Positions 24,889 through 34,097 of a DNA stretch of 64,000 nucleotides are shown here, one piece after another. The stretch's first letter is position 1. Each line of letters opens with the position of its first letter. Under the pieces are notes generated by a model that saw nothing but the letters and a program-made list of their open reading frames with translations, did not search any database and was not told where the DNA came from. The stretch covers positions 26,625 to 90,624 of the forward strand of contig JAUVVY010000018.1 in the NCBI GenBank assembly GCA_030604405.1. The letters run 5' to 3'. This stretch comes from a bacterium. GTDB taxonomy: Bacteria > Armatimonadota > Zipacnadia > Zipacnadales > UBA11051. Both the position numbers and the translations under genes were made by a program.

Positions 24889-25515
24889 ATGGCATCTTCT
24901 GATTATTGCCGATTTACCGATATTAGACTGGCAAACTGGCCGGTGTACTTGATAGGCGTCCATGTCATTTTGTCGAGTCTCCTCAATATCGGCGGCGGAT
25001 GGCTCCCAATATATGTGGGTGCGTATTCTGGCTCCCAACTCGCCGACCCGGAGGTAGCACAGGAGATGACCGTGTGGGCTGAAGAGCGCCAGCGAAAGCA
25101 CGGCCAAGATGCCAAATGGTGGGACAGAGTTGACTCGCGCCAACTATTACAGGAACTAGAGCAACTCGAAGACTTGCCGAGGCCACTGGATGTCGTTGTT
25201 CCCCTCGCACGCAGCTTCACATCCTATGCACCCATACTTACGTACATTTACGTACCCTTCGGCCTCCTTGCAGGTATCGGCTTGATGATATTCAGAAGAT
25301 GGGGATGGTGGTGCGCAGTACTGTGGCTTGGAACGTGGATGATCGTAACCATAATCATGGCTGTAGGGCTTCGAAGCATTGCTACTGTCTTGTCTGCATC
25401 TTTGATGGGAGTGAATCTGGTCATTACGGCCGTAGCCCTTTGGGCGCTTTTCGTTCACAGGCCCTTGTTCTCCCACGTACCTGTTGAGCATACCCCGTTG
25501 ACTAGCGATCACTAA
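24889..25515 (+). CDS. four-helix membrane protein of unknown function
   Basis: 208 residues. Helices are visible at about 18-36 (VYLIGVHVILSSLLNIGGG), 118-135 (YIYVPFGLLAGIGLMI), 140-160 (WWCAVLWLGTWMIVTIIMAV) and 170-190 (GVNLVITAVALWALFV). A ~75-residue charged loop after the first helix (EEVAQEMTVW-like, EERQRKHGQDAKWW) probably faces the periplasm or cytoplasm. AGGAG lies rather far (14 nt) before the ATG. No family recognised. It may belong to the array operon. Confidence 0.65.
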   Translation: MASSDYCRFTDIRLANWPVYLIGVHVILSSLLNIGGGWLPIYVGAYSGSQLADPEVAQEMTVWAEERQRKHGQDAKWWDRVDSRQLLQELEQLEDLPRPLDVVVPLARSFTSYAPILTYIYVPFGLLAGIGLMIFRRWGWWCAVLWLGTWMIVTIIMAVGLRSIATVLSASLMGVNLVITAVALWALFVHRPLFSHVPVEHTPLTSDH

Positions 25516-25716
25516 CGCTTCGGCAGGCGGCCGAACCATCATGATTGGGGCGGATGAGATTACGAGTCTGGGCACGGCCTCTCGAACTGATAACTCTTTC
25601 CAAAGCACCAACAGCCGCGAGCTGCCCGTATGCTGTTACTCCTCGGCGTTTTACAGTGCCGGCAACATGACGCAAACCAAGTCAAGTAGCTACTACATGA
25701 CGGAAGGTGGATGACA

Positions 25717-26802
25717 ATGCCAAAAGCAGGCAATTTCGAGCACGGGGTGGTAGCTTCCCGCCCCGACCAGATGTACGGCTGGCCGGGCATAACTCGCGTC
25801 CAGGGCGACCATATCCTGGTCAGCGCCTCGGAGCGCAAGTACCATGTTGATCCCATCGGAAGAGAGGTGGTCATCCACTCATACGATGGCGGCAAAACCT
25901 GGGAACTGCCCCAGGAGGTCTTCAATGGCGAGCTCGACGACCGTGACGCCAACCTCCTGACCATGGCTGATGGCACGCTCGTTCTCACCTGGTTCACGTC
26001 CATCGCCTTTCTCAGATGGCTCGAGGATGACGCGTGCCCGGAGCCGTGGCGAGAGCGCTGGCTGGCCCGCGTCGAGCGCCAGGGCATTACACCCGACACC
26101 CCTGTCGGCGGCTGGCTCATCCGCTCCACTGATGCCGGACGCACCTGGGAGGCGGCCCATGAGATACCCATCGGCCACCATGCCGGCCCAAGTGTGCTCA
26201 GCGACGACCGGCTCATTTACATCGGTTCCGCCGGCGTCGCAGGCCTTGCGCCGGTTTGGGAATCGGCCGACAAGGGCGACACCTGGGCGCAGATAGGAGA
26301 GGTCCGCGGGCCTTGCGCCGGCGATTCTCCCCACGGGGCTTTCAACGAGAATCACGTGCTGGAGTTGTCTCCCGGACGCCTCCTGGTCGTCTTTCGCACC
26401 GAGTTCGAAGACCGCGATGCACGATACCTCCACCAGTCGAATTCCGAAGACGGCGGCCACACCTGGTCCGACTTAAAGCCCATGCCGGTCTGGGGATGTC
26501 CCCCTCATCTTATCCGCCTCAGTTCAGGCCCGATCCTGTGCGTTTACGGCCATCGCCGCAATCCCTACGGCATCCGGGGCGTACTTTCCTACGATGACGG
26601 AGACACCTGGGACGACGAGAACATCATTACCATCTACGAGTTCGACCAGCCGTGGGACATCGGCTATCCGGTTTCGCTGGAGGTAACTGCCGGCCACATT
26701 CTGACCGTGTATTATTGCAACCGCAAGCAGAACGTGGGCCCCTCGCTGGCCTATTCCGACGATCCCGGAGGCATTCTCTACACGCGCTGGACTTTGCACT
26801 GA
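25717..26802 (+). CDS. Asp-box beta-propeller protein, sialidase (exo-alpha-sialidase)-like
   Basis: 361 residues with at least five bacterial-neuraminidase Asp-box repeats: SYDGGKTWELPQ, STDAGRTWEAAH, SADKGDTWAQI, SEDGGHTWSDL and SYDDGDTWDDE. This gives a six-bladed sialidase-fold propeller. The full set of sialidase active-site residues (Arg triad, Tyr/Glu pair) cannot be assigned by eye, so glycosidase activity is not certain. No signal peptide. The ATG at 25717 has AAGGTGG 6 nt upstream, better than the ATG two codons earlier. Its location after the propeller array hints at a shared glycan-related role. Confidence 0.8.
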   Translation: MPKAGNFEHGVVASRPDQMYGWPGITRVQGDHILVSASERKYHVDPIGREVVIHSYDGGKTWELPQEVFNGELDDRDANLLTMADGTLVLTWFTSIAFLRWLEDDACPEPWRERWLARVERQGITPDTPVGGWLIRSTDAGRTWEAAHEIPIGHHAGPSVLSDDRLIYIGSAGVAGLAPVWESADKGDTWAQIGEVRGPCAGDSPHGAFNENHVLELSPGRLLVVFRTEFEDRDARYLHQSNSEDGGHTWSDLKPMPVWGCPPHLIRLSSGPILCVYGHRRNPYGIRGVLSYDDGDTWDDENIITIYEFDQPWDIGYPVSLEVTAGHILTVYYCNRKQNVGPSLAYSDDPGGILYTRWTLH

Positions 26803-26836
26803 ACACCCTCAGTTCGGATTATCCTTGACCGCGTGG

Positions 26837-27163
26837 GTCGGGCTTTCCACTGTAGCTATGCAGGTTTTTGGTTTATGACTAGCGCACGGCTGATCGTAGG
26901 CGATGGCGGGATGACAAGCCGTGGGCCGGATGGGGACCCCACCCACGCCTTGGGGCGTGGGTTGCCCCCATTCGGCCCCTCCGGAAGGCTACGGCAGTAG
27001 CAAGTAGCTGTTGCCGTCAGGAGGGGCCGAATGGGGATGAGAGTTTCGAAGAAACTCGAAGGGGCCCCCATCCGGCCCAAGGCGTATCACAGTACCAGCG
27101 CCTACAATTACAGATGGATGAGCCACAGACCAGAGATTTGCATAACTACAGTTCCAGCCCGAG
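26837..27163. mobile_element. family A palindromic miniature element, copy 2
   Basis: Ends GTCGGGCTTTCCACTGTAG (26837) and CTACAGTTCCAGCCCGA (to 27162) are imperfect inverted repeats. The left interior (CTGATCGTAGGCGATGGCGG near 26891) is shared with copy 5 at 55316, and the right arm with copy 1. GGGCCGGATGGGG near 26921 pairs with CCCCATCCGGCCC near 27066. It occupies the gap between the sialidase-like gene and yebC; no gene inside. Confidence 0.75.
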
Positions 27164-27226
27164 TTGGTGGTGGGACTTCTCTCACTTGCCGACATTCTTT
27201 GCATGTACCCACCCACCGGCCACAGG

Positions 27227-27256
27227 TTTACAACCCGGCGACTCTCTGGCTATAAT
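27227..27256 (+). promoter_or_regulatory. sigma70-type promoter for yebC
   Basis: TTTACA (27227-27232), an 18-nt spacer and consensus TATAAT (27251-27256), 41 nt before the yebC ATG. It lies outside the family A element, 64 nt beyond its right end. Confidence 0.75.
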
Positions 27257-27296
27257 AGAGGCCACCAAAGCGTACACCTCGGAGGACTGGATAAAC

Positions 27297-28058
27297 ATGG
27301 CTGGACATTCCAAATGGGCAAACCGGGTCCACCGCAAGAACCGTCAGGACGCGAAGCGTTCCAATGCATTCAGCAAGCTCTCCCGCATGATTGCCGTCGC
27401 AGCCCGCGACGGCGGCGGCGACCCGGACATGAACCCCGCCCTGCGCACATACATAGACAAGGCCAAAGACGCCGAAATGCCCAAAGACAATATCGAGCGC
27501 GCCATCAAAATGGGCAGCGGCGACATCGAGGGCGTCACTTACGAGCCGGGATTGTATGAGGGCTACGGCCCGGCCGGCGTCGCGCTGATGGTTGGTGTGC
27601 TCACCGACAACAGCCAGCGCACCGTGGCCGACATACGCAACATCTTCAAGGAGCACGGCGGCAATTTGGGTGTAGCCGGCTGCGTGCAGTGGATGTTTGA
27701 GAGCAAGGGCGTCGTTGTACTGCCCGGCGACCAGGCGGATCTTGATGAGGTGTTCATGATTGCCGTGGATGCCGGCGCCGAAGACGTTGTCGAGGACGAG
27801 GAAGAGAATACCATCGAGGTCCAGACCGAGCCGAAGCAGTTCAGTGCGGTGTATGATGCCTTGAAGGCAGCCGGGATGCCGACCGAGCGCGCCGAGGTGA
27901 CGATGATCCCCACTGCTACTAATCCGGTTTCTGATCAAGACGCCGCCAGGGTCATCAGGCTTCTGGACCGGCTGAATGATCACGAGGACGTGCAGCAGGT
28001 CCATTCCAACTTCGAGATTTCCGACGAAGCCCTCGACGCCCTGGAGGCCGCCTCTTAA
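27297..28058 (+). CDS. yebC: YebC/PmpR-family DNA-binding / translation factor
   Basis: 253 residues starting MAGHSKWANRVHRKNRQDAK, the hallmark N-terminus of YebC/TACO1 proteins. GGGDPDMNPALR, MPKDNIERAIKMGSG and YEGYGPAGVA follow at the expected places. The family was annotated as transcriptional regulators and more recently linked to relief of ribosome stalling at proline stretches. The ATG at 27297 has GGAGG 11 nt upstream; the frame is open upstream into the repeat element but that part is not conserved. No ruvC is adjacent, unlike the common context. Confidence 0.95.
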   Translation: MAGHSKWANRVHRKNRQDAKRSNAFSKLSRMIAVAARDGGGDPDMNPALRTYIDKAKDAEMPKDNIERAIKMGSGDIEGVTYEPGLYEGYGPAGVALMVGVLTDNSQRTVADIRNIFKEHGGNLGVAGCVQWMFESKGVVVLPGDQADLDEVFMIAVDAGAEDVVEDEEENTIEVQTEPKQFSAVYDALKAAGMPTERAEVTMIPTATNPVSDQDAARVIRLLDRLNDHEDVQQVHSNFEISDEALDALEAAS

Positions 28059-28224
28059 GGCAAGCGGCACGAAGGCGCAAACGCCTTCCGAGAACGTGGG
28101 AAGTCAATAACTGAGTATGGCGTGCCCCCAGTTCCTGTCCTATGAGCGTGCCGGGGCTTGCGGAACGCCTGGTGGCGATGTCATGGGGCTTTTGGGAACC
28201 GGCCAAGGAAGGGGAGTGCCGACA

Positions 28225-29004
28225 GTGACTTCCATCAGAGACCGACAGATTTCCGAGCTGTTTGATGAAGAACGCGCGGAGGAGTACGGCAAGCGACTCG
28301 ACGGCCTCTGGGAGCGACTTCACCGCGCGAATGACTCCATGTACGTGTTTGACCGAGTGGACGAGTTCCCATGGGACCTGTTTTTTCCTCCTATGGATCG
28401 GATCTTCATGAGCCGTGTGCTGCGTAACTTCCTTGACGCAGTAGTATTGATCCTCGTTGATGCGCTCACCTCAAAGGACCCTAAGTCTGTGACGTTTAAA
28501 ACCTTGAAGAGGTGGATCGTCACAAACTGCCGTTGCGAGGTTCGCAGCGACGTAAAGGCCCATTTGGCAGCCCTACCCACGCCGGGGCAGATGTCGGAAC
28601 TCCTCGATCGGGCCAGAGGAATCCGAGACAAGATGGTTGCTCACCTCGACAAGAAGCCTTTAGTTGATGCACCGACACGGGCGCATCTCCGCATCACTCG
28701 AAAGGAGCTCAGATACCTGGTGGATCAGGCGAACCAGATCTTCGTGGGGCTATGCTTCGGAGACGGCAAGGGCATGACGTCCCTGTGGTACCACCCGGAA
28801 CTCGAACATCCATCCCAGACGCGTCGTGGGTCTGACATTGAGCGCTTCCTTGACCTGTTGGCGGAACATAGCCAACTGATGCACTGGCCTGAGGAACACA
28901 AGGAGTTGTGGGCTGGTCGAGCCCCAACGCTAACGAAGGAAGAAAGAAAGCAATTCAACTACTGGCGCACTCGAGTCGGCCTGCCGGAAGTGCCATTCGA
29001 ATAG
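28225..29004 (+). CDS. HEPN-like (AbiU2-type) protein
   Basis: 259 residues, all-helical in appearance, with RGIRDKMVAHLDKKP near residue 130. This fits the R-x(4-6)-H motif of HEPN ribonucleases, and the overall layout (PMDRIFMSRVLRNFLDAVVL, then RDKMVAH) is like AbiU2-type HEPN proteins. If the motif is catalytic, the protein could be an RNase of an abortive-infection or toxin system. No nucleotidyltransferase (MNT) or other antitoxin partner is adjacent. The GTG at 28225 has GGGGAG 8 nt upstream; an in-frame ATG at 28183 is an alternative. Its GC and codon texture are milder than the neighbours', which is consistent with transfer. Confidence 0.6.
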   Translation: MTSIRDRQISELFDEERAEEYGKRLDGLWERLHRANDSMYVFDRVDEFPWDLFFPPMDRIFMSRVLRNFLDAVVLILVDALTSKDPKSVTFKTLKRWIVTNCRCEVRSDVKAHLAALPTPGQMSELLDRARGIRDKMVAHLDKKPLVDAPTRAHLRITRKELRYLVDQANQIFVGLCFGDGKGMTSLWYHPELEHPSQTRRGSDIERFLDLLAEHSQLMHWPEEHKELWAGRAPTLTKEERKQFNYWRTRVGLPEVPFE

Positions 29005-29098
29005 CATTCCCCGCCGTCACCACGCGTGGCGTGACACCCGAGAGTGTTTCGCACGCCTCGCTACGAGAGTTTCACTGCCTAGTCTACAAGCGTCCGCC

Positions 29099-30928
29099 TT
29101 ACACCTCATCCCCGGCGAACATGACGCCGGCGACTTCGTGCGCGCTGGTGATGCCGTTGTGGATCTTCGCCAGCCCATCGTACTTCAGCGTCCGCATCCC
29201 GGTCTTGATGGCGATCTGCCGAAGCTCGGCGGCGTTCATACCGGTCGTGATTGCCGTCCGGATTTCCGGATTCATCGGCATCAGCTCGTACACCGCGACC
29301 CGCCCCGAGTAGCCGGTATTGCGGCAGTGCTGGCAGCCGCGCGCCCGATGGAATTGTACCTTGGCGGCCTGCTCCTTGCTAAGCTGCAGCGCGTCCAGTT
29401 CGCCCTCGCTCGGGTCGCACGCCTCGCGGCAGCGCTTGCACAGTCTCCGCACCAGCCGCTGGGCCAGCACGCCGATCAGCGAGGACGCGGTGATGTAGGG
29501 CGGAATACCGATGTCCACCAGACGCGTCGCCGCCGAGGGCGCGTCGTTGGTATGCAGCGTCGAGAGCACCAGGTGGCCGGTCAGCGAGGCCCGGAAGGCC
29601 ATCTGGGCGGTGTCCAGGTCGCGGATCTCACCGATGAGGATGACATCAGGGTCCTGGCGCAGGATGCTGCGTAGTGCGGTGGCGAAGGTCAGGTCAACGG
29701 CCTCATTCACTGCGACCTGGTTCAGCCCCTCGACCTCATATTCGATCGGCTCTTCGACGGTCGTGATGTTCTTGGTGTCATCGTTGAGCTGGTGCAGGGA
29801 GGCGTAGAGGGTGGTCGTCTTGCCGCTGCCGGTGGGGCCGGTAACCAGAAGCATCCCCTGTCTTCTCGCTATAAGCGTGTCGAATTCTTTCTGCGTATCA
29901 GGCCGGAAGCCGAGCTGGTTTAGTGACACCAGGGTGCGACTCTTGTCCAGAATACGCAGCACCGCCTTCTCACCCCAGTAGGTGGGCAGTGTTGACACAC
30001 GCAGGTCAATCGGCCGGTCGTCAACCACGGTGGCAAACCGCCCATCCTGCGGCTTGCGCGTTTCGGCGATGTCCTCGCCGGCCAGGATCTTAATCCGAGA
30101 AAGCACGTAGCGGTGCATGTCTGTCGGCAGCTCGGTGATGACGTTGAGCTGCCCGTCGAGGCGGTAGCGCACGGTGACGTGCTCGCCGCGAGGCTCAACA
30201 TGAATATCGGACGCGGCCAGTCGCACGGCGTCTTTGACGATCTCCTGCACGATGCGGACCACGGGAGCCTGATCCAGCATCTCGGCCAGTGTATCATCCA
30301 CGCCCTCGACGCCTGCTGTCCCGACGGCGGCACCCAGATCCTGGGTGTCGGCCATCTTGACTTTCGAGCGGGCGTGAGTCGAATAGAACTGTTCGATGGC
30401 CTGTTTGAGTTCCTCTTCGTCCACCTCGATCGGCTCGACGCGCTTGCCGGTGCGGCTGCGCACCTCGTCCATGGCAAACACATCGGTAGAATCAGCCATA
30501 GCCACCAGTATGCGATCCTGGCTCACCTGGATCGGCAGCAGCGTGTACTGTTCGGCGACCGAGCGCGGCACGTCCTGCAGCGCTAGAGGGTCAATCTCGT
30601 AATCATCCAGCGATGCTTGCCCTTTGCGACGCTTTCGTCGCGGCGCGGCAGTAGACTCCGGAACGCCTTGGTCGAGCGCCTCCGTGGCTTCGAACGCTTC
30701 GCTTTCATCGGAGGCTTCCGGTTCCGGCTCTTGTGGCTCAGCGTCGGCCATTGTCTCGGTGGCCCGCGCTATGTCGTGAGCTGAAACCATCCCGCTGCCG
30801 AGCAAGGTCTGCACCAGGTTCTTGCCCTCGGCTTCCTGCATTTCGCGGGCCTGCTGAAGTTCGAGCACGCTGATAACTCCGATCGAAACTAGCGCGCGTG
30901 CCAATTGTTCGTCATCAGGTGTGGCCAT
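29099..30928 (-). CDS. pilB: type IV pilus / type II secretion assembly ATPase (PilB/GspE)
   Basis: 609 residues. MshEN-type N-terminal regions (about 5-60 and 115-190) are followed by the GspE ATPase core: Walker A GPTGSGKTTT near 358, Asp box EEPIEYEVEG, Walker B ILIGEIRD near 428, and His box STLHTNDAPSA. A four-Cys zinc site (CKRCREAC ... CQHC) lies near 505-545. The hexameric motor drives pseudopilus or pilus extension and fits the several pseudopilins in the window. The ATG at 30928 has AGGGG 9 nt upstream, better than the TTG two codons earlier. It is divergent from the half-size PilC-like gene across a shared 262-nt region. Confidence 0.93.
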   Translation of the reverse strand: MATPDDEQLARALVSIGVISVLELQQAREMQEAEGKNLVQTLLGSGMVSAHDIARATETMADAEPQEPEPEASDESEAFEATEALDQGVPESTAAPRRKRRKGQASLDDYEIDPLALQDVPRSVAEQYTLLPIQVSQDRILVAMADSTDVFAMDEVRSRTGKRVEPIEVDEEELKQAIEQFYSTHARSKVKMADTQDLGAAVGTAGVEGVDDTLAEMLDQAPVVRIVQEIVKDAVRLAASDIHVEPRGEHVTVRYRLDGQLNVITELPTDMHRYVLSRIKILAGEDIAETRKPQDGRFATVVDDRPIDLRVSTLPTYWGEKAVLRILDKSRTLVSLNQLGFRPDTQKEFDTLIARRQGMLLVTGPTGSGKTTTLYASLHQLNDDTKNITTVEEPIEYEVEGLNQVAVNEAVDLTFATALRSILRQDPDVILIGEIRDLDTAQMAFRASLTGHLVLSTLHTNDAPSAATRLVDIGIPPYITASSLIGVLAQRLVRRLCKRCREACDPSEGELDALQLSKEQAAKVQFHRARGCQHCRNTGYSGRVAVYELMPMNPEIRTAITTGMNAAELRQIAIKTGMRTLKYDGLAKIHNGITSAHEVAGVMFAGDEV

Positions 30929-31024
30929 ATTCAAACACCCCTTTTAGCAGCATCCGCGCGGGATGCTTATTCTCCTCGAGATCATTCCCGCTGCCCGCTT
31001 CCTGCCCTGTCTCCCGCCTTGTCG

Positions 31025-31053
31025 TTGACTGCTCCGACCGGCTTTGCTATACT
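31025..31053 (+). promoter_or_regulatory. extended -10 promoter upstream of the PilC-like gene
   Basis: TTGACT (31025-31030), a 17-nt spacer and TATACT (31048-31053), with TGC directly before the -10. It leaves a leader of about 130 nt before the GTG at 31191. Confidence 0.75.
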
Positions 31054-31190
31054 CGGTACACGAGCCTGCCGCGTGGCTTTCTGGTTACCGGCCGCGACGG
31101 CACGCGGGCACATTCTCAGACAATATTCGCCGTCTCTACCCGAAACTCCTTGCTGTTTCTGAATTGCTTGCACATCAGGAGGTATGCGCA

Positions 31191-31760
31191 GTGACCAGAG
31201 AAGAGCCCGGGGTGACCAACACCGAGCTGGCAGCTTTCTGCCGGCAGTTCTCCAGCCTGATGCACGCCCAGATCAACATCCTCGACATATTCGACGCTCT
31301 CAAGGAGCAATCCAACAACCCGCTGATGCGCGAGATAATTGACAGCGTGCGGGAAGACGTCGAGATGGGGCGCAGCCTCGCGACCGCCTTCAGCCGCTAT
31401 CCCAACTGCTTTTCCCCATTTTTCATTACCATGATCCGCCAGGGCGAGTTGGAGGGAGAGTTGGACCGCGTGCTGGAGGACCTTACGAACCACTTCGCCA
31501 GCCGCATTGACGATACCGCCGACGTCACGGAGCGCAGTGCAGCGCTGTTTGACTGGGAGCGGGCGACGAACCTGTTCACGTGGGTTTTCACCTGGGTCAC
31601 GGTGCTGGCCGCAGTCTGTGCACTGGGTGCGGGTGTTATCTGGTACGGCACCACGGAACTGGAGCTGCCCGGACGTCCGGGGCCAAACATTCTACTCTTC
31701 GTCGGACTCGTCTTGTTGCTGGGCGTGATCCTCTTCGCCCGCGGTAGACGCAAGCTCTAG
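31191..31760 (+). CDS. half-size type II secretion F-domain protein (PilC/GspF-like)
   Basis: 189 residues from a GTG with AGGAGG 8 nt upstream. The first ~95 residues are one T2SSF domain (LAAFCRQFSSLMHAQINILD, VREDVEMGRSLATAFSRYP, FFITMIRQGELEGELDRVL). Two closely spaced transmembrane helices follow (NLFTWVFTWVTVLAAVCALG and ILLFVGLVLLLGVILF). Standard PilC/GspF has two F domains in ~400 residues, so this copy is half-size. It may work as a dimer or be a reduced, specialised platform protein. It stands next to pilB but divergently. Confidence 0.78.
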   Translation: MTREEPGVTNTELAAFCRQFSSLMHAQINILDIFDALKEQSNNPLMREIIDSVREDVEMGRSLATAFSRYPNCFSPFFITMIRQGELEGELDRVLEDLTNHFASRIDDTADVTERSAALFDWERATNLFTWVFTWVTVLAAVCALGAGVIWYGTTELELPGRPGPNILLFVGLVLLLGVILFARGRRKL

Positions 31761-31908
31761 CCATCCCCGCTTTCAACAAGCAATTCATCTAACCGCTCCC
31801 TTATGGCCTGGGATCATATTGCAACTTCGCCGTTGGTGCAACACGCTTGCGAGCCATTGCCATCGCGTACTTGTCGTCAGAACAGTTCCATCTAGGGGAC
31901 GAATCGGC

Positions 31909-32931
31909 ATGGCGGTATTGATTGCGGGATTCATCCTGTTGCTCATCGCGGGGTTGTTCGCCGTCTGGCTGCTCCGGCGGAGCCCGCTCATGGTGGCCGT
32001 GAAGAAGAACAACTCACAGAAGGTAAGGGAACTCCTGGAAGCTTCTCCTGAGCTAGTTAGTGCCAAGGACAGCTATGGAGCCACACCTCTACATATGGCA
32101 GCATCGAGCGGCGGCAAGGAAGTGGCCGCACTCCTCCTAGGCAGTGGCGCTGACGTCAACGCCGTGGACAGGGAAGGCGCTACACCTCTGCACACCGCTG
32201 CTCGCCGTGGCAGCAAAGAGGTGGCGGAACTGCTTCTGGCGAGAGGAGCCGAGGCCAACCGCGCTGACAACAACGGCAATACGGCGGTTTTCTATGCAGT
32301 TGCTCACAGCGAGGTTATCAAGCTGCTGCGAGAAAGAAACGCGGATGTCGATCTGCAGAACAGGGCCGGCCAGACGGCCCTGCACCACGCGGTGAATTGG
32401 GGGACCACTGATAGTGTGGCGCTCTTGGCCGATAATACTGCAAACATCAACGTACAGAACAACTGGGGCAGTACCCCCCTGCAAGAAGCGGCGCGAAAGG
32501 GCCGGACCGCCGCAATAAGCATCCTCCTGGACAGGGGTGCTGATATCAACGCGAGAGACGACGACGGTAGGACGCCACTATACACGGCGGTTCGTCTCCG
32601 TCACAACGAAGTGGCAACGCTTCTCTTGCAGGCAGGGGCCGACGTCAATGCCCCGGAGGACAGGCGCCTCTGGACCCCACTCCACCAGGCGGCCATGTTT
32701 GGCTACGGCGACGCGACGAGTCTCTTGCTCCAGAAGCGAGCCAGAGTCAATGCACAGGACATTCTGGGGCTCACCCCGCTCCACTGGGCCGTCACTGGCG
32801 GCCACACCGAGGTTGTGCGACTTCTCCTCGAACACGGTGCCCACGTCAACATACCCAATGATGCAGGATGGACCCCGCTCGACATTGCGGTAGCCTCAGG
32901 ACACACTGTCATGGAGGACCTTCTGCGCTAG
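31909..32931 (+). CDS. membrane-anchored ankyrin-repeat protein (nine repeats)
   Basis: 340 residues. An N-terminal transmembrane helix (MAVLIAGFILLLIAGLFAVW) is followed by a short spacer and nine consecutive ~33-residue ankyrin repeats (for example GATPLHMAASSGGKEVAALL, LGLTPLHWAVTGGHTEVVRL). The last repeat runs almost to the C-terminus. The ATG at 31909 has AGGGGA 10 nt upstream. Ankyrin repeats bind proteins; no partner can be named. A fragment of another ankyrin gene lies at 45292-45495. Confidence 0.88.
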   Translation: MAVLIAGFILLLIAGLFAVWLLRRSPLMVAVKKNNSQKVRELLEASPELVSAKDSYGATPLHMAASSGGKEVAALLLGSGADVNAVDREGATPLHTAARRGSKEVAELLLARGAEANRADNNGNTAVFYAVAHSEVIKLLRERNADVDLQNRAGQTALHHAVNWGTTDSVALLADNTANINVQNNWGSTPLQEAARKGRTAAISILLDRGADINARDDDGRTPLYTAVRLRHNEVATLLLQAGADVNAPEDRRLWTPLHQAAMFGYGDATSLLLQKRARVNAQDILGLTPLHWAVTGGHTEVVRLLLEHGAHVNIPNDAGWTPLDIAVASGHTVMEDLLR

Positions 32932-33101
32932 CACGCACGTCCAGGTCGTGCGGAGTGAGGATGCGGTCTTTGGGAAGCTGCTCAAGTCGACGAGGCTTCG
33001 GCTCGCCACTGCTGCAGCCGGAAGCTTCCCGAAGGGCTGAAGGCTATCGTGCGCCGGGAAACCGGCCCGCGCCTTCACGCATCCCACTTGCCGGCCTCTG
33101 C

Positions 33102-33130
33102 TTGAAAATGCCTCCCGCAAGTGCTATAAT
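33102..33130 (+). promoter_or_regulatory. extended -10 sigma70 promoter
   Basis: TTGAAA (33102-33107), a 17-nt spacer and TATAAT (33125-33130), with TGC immediately before the -10. It lies 83 nt upstream of the GTG start at 33213, in the 281-nt gap after the ankyrin gene, which otherwise shows nothing. Confidence 0.8.
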
Positions 33131-33212
33131 TATCTTGAAACACGGTACTGCTGCCACTCCGGTGCAATTGAGGCCGGATTTTTTGTCAACTGTACTTTGC
33201 GAGGCCAAATCC

Positions 33213-34097
33213 GTGTCTGACAAAGCACAGGCCAAGAACACGCAAGACGCAACCGCCGCTGGGACAGCCCCGCTGGGCCGCGAAGCGCTGATTGCTGGCA
33301 TTACTTATTACGGCATTCTGGCCGCGCTGCCGCATATCCGTGGTGTGCCGCCGGCGGTCGGCATCATCGCCGGCACAATTCTGTTCCTGCTGCTGTCGCT
33401 GGCGGTGATTCGCAATATCGCGCTGTGGCAGATCAAGCCCCTGCACGAGTTCTTCCTGCTGGCGTACCCGCTGGCGGGATGGTATTCCGTCACCGTATGG
33501 GCGGAGCAGTACCAGCACGCCGCCCCGTTCATCTCGCCGCTGGAGTCGCTGCTATTCTTGGTGACCTGCGCATTCCTGGGCCGGCTGCTTTCGCGGCTGG
33601 TTCGCGAGGTCAACATGCTGGTGCCGATTGCCATTGTGCTGCTTTTGGTGGACATATTCACGGTGTTTCTCGGCCCCACCGGCGAGGCTCTGGACAAAGT
33701 CCCCGAACTGGTCAGCAGACTGTCCATCGGCTTGCCGGCGGTCGGCTCGGCGGTCGGGCCGGAGGGCGCCAGAGGCTTCGGCTTCATCGCTTCGGCGGGC
33801 CTGGGCGATTTCATATTTCTGGCCCTGTTCTTTGCAGCCACCTGGCGCTACGGCTTGCGTTTTGACAGGACATTTTGGTGCATCTTTGCATTGGTCGCGG
33901 TCGCCATGCTTGGATCCCTGGCTCTTCCCTTCCTGCCGGGCATCCCGCTGCTGCCATTTATTGCCATAGGTTTCCTGATCGCTAACACGGGCCAGTTCAC
34001 CTTCACGCCGCAGGAAAAGCTCTACCTGCTGATCGCAGTAATCTTCATCGGCGCATTCATTGCCGTCGGCGTATTGCTCACGCAGTACCTGAAATGA
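33213..34097 (+). CDS. polytopic membrane protein of unknown function (about 8-9 helices)
   Basis: 294 residues from a GTG with GAGG 8 nt upstream, chosen because the frame upstream runs through the promoter. After a ~25-residue polar N-terminus, 8-9 hydrophobic helices follow (e.g. VGIIAGTILFLLLSLAVI, LVPIAIVLLLVDIFTVFL, LGDFIFLALFFAATWRYG, LYLLIAVIFIGAFIAVGV). GLGDFIF between helices is reminiscent of presenilin/signal-peptide-peptidase-type GxGD (here GLGD). A second catalytic Asp is plausible in LLLVDIFTVF. This is a tentative reading and not a firm family call. Confidence 0.6.
   Translation: MSDKAQAKNTQDATAAGTAPLGREALIAGITYYGILAALPHIRGVPPAVGIIAGTILFLLLSLAVIRNIALWQIKPLHEFFLLAYPLAGWYSVTVWAEQYQHAAPFISPLESLLFLVTCAFLGRLLSRLVREVNMLVPIAIVLLLVDIFTVFLGPTGEALDKVPELVSRLSIGLPAVGSAVGPEGARGFGFIASAGLGDFIFLALFFAATWRYGLRFDRTFWCIFALVAVAMLGSLALPFLPGIPLLPFIAIGFLIANTGQFTFTPQEKLYLLIAVIFIGAFIAVGVLLTQYLK

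Noticed and set aside
32868..33212. N-terminal extension of the membrane protein at 33213
   Set aside because: It overlaps the ankyrin gene and crosses a consensus promoter; the GTG at 33213 has its own ribosome site.
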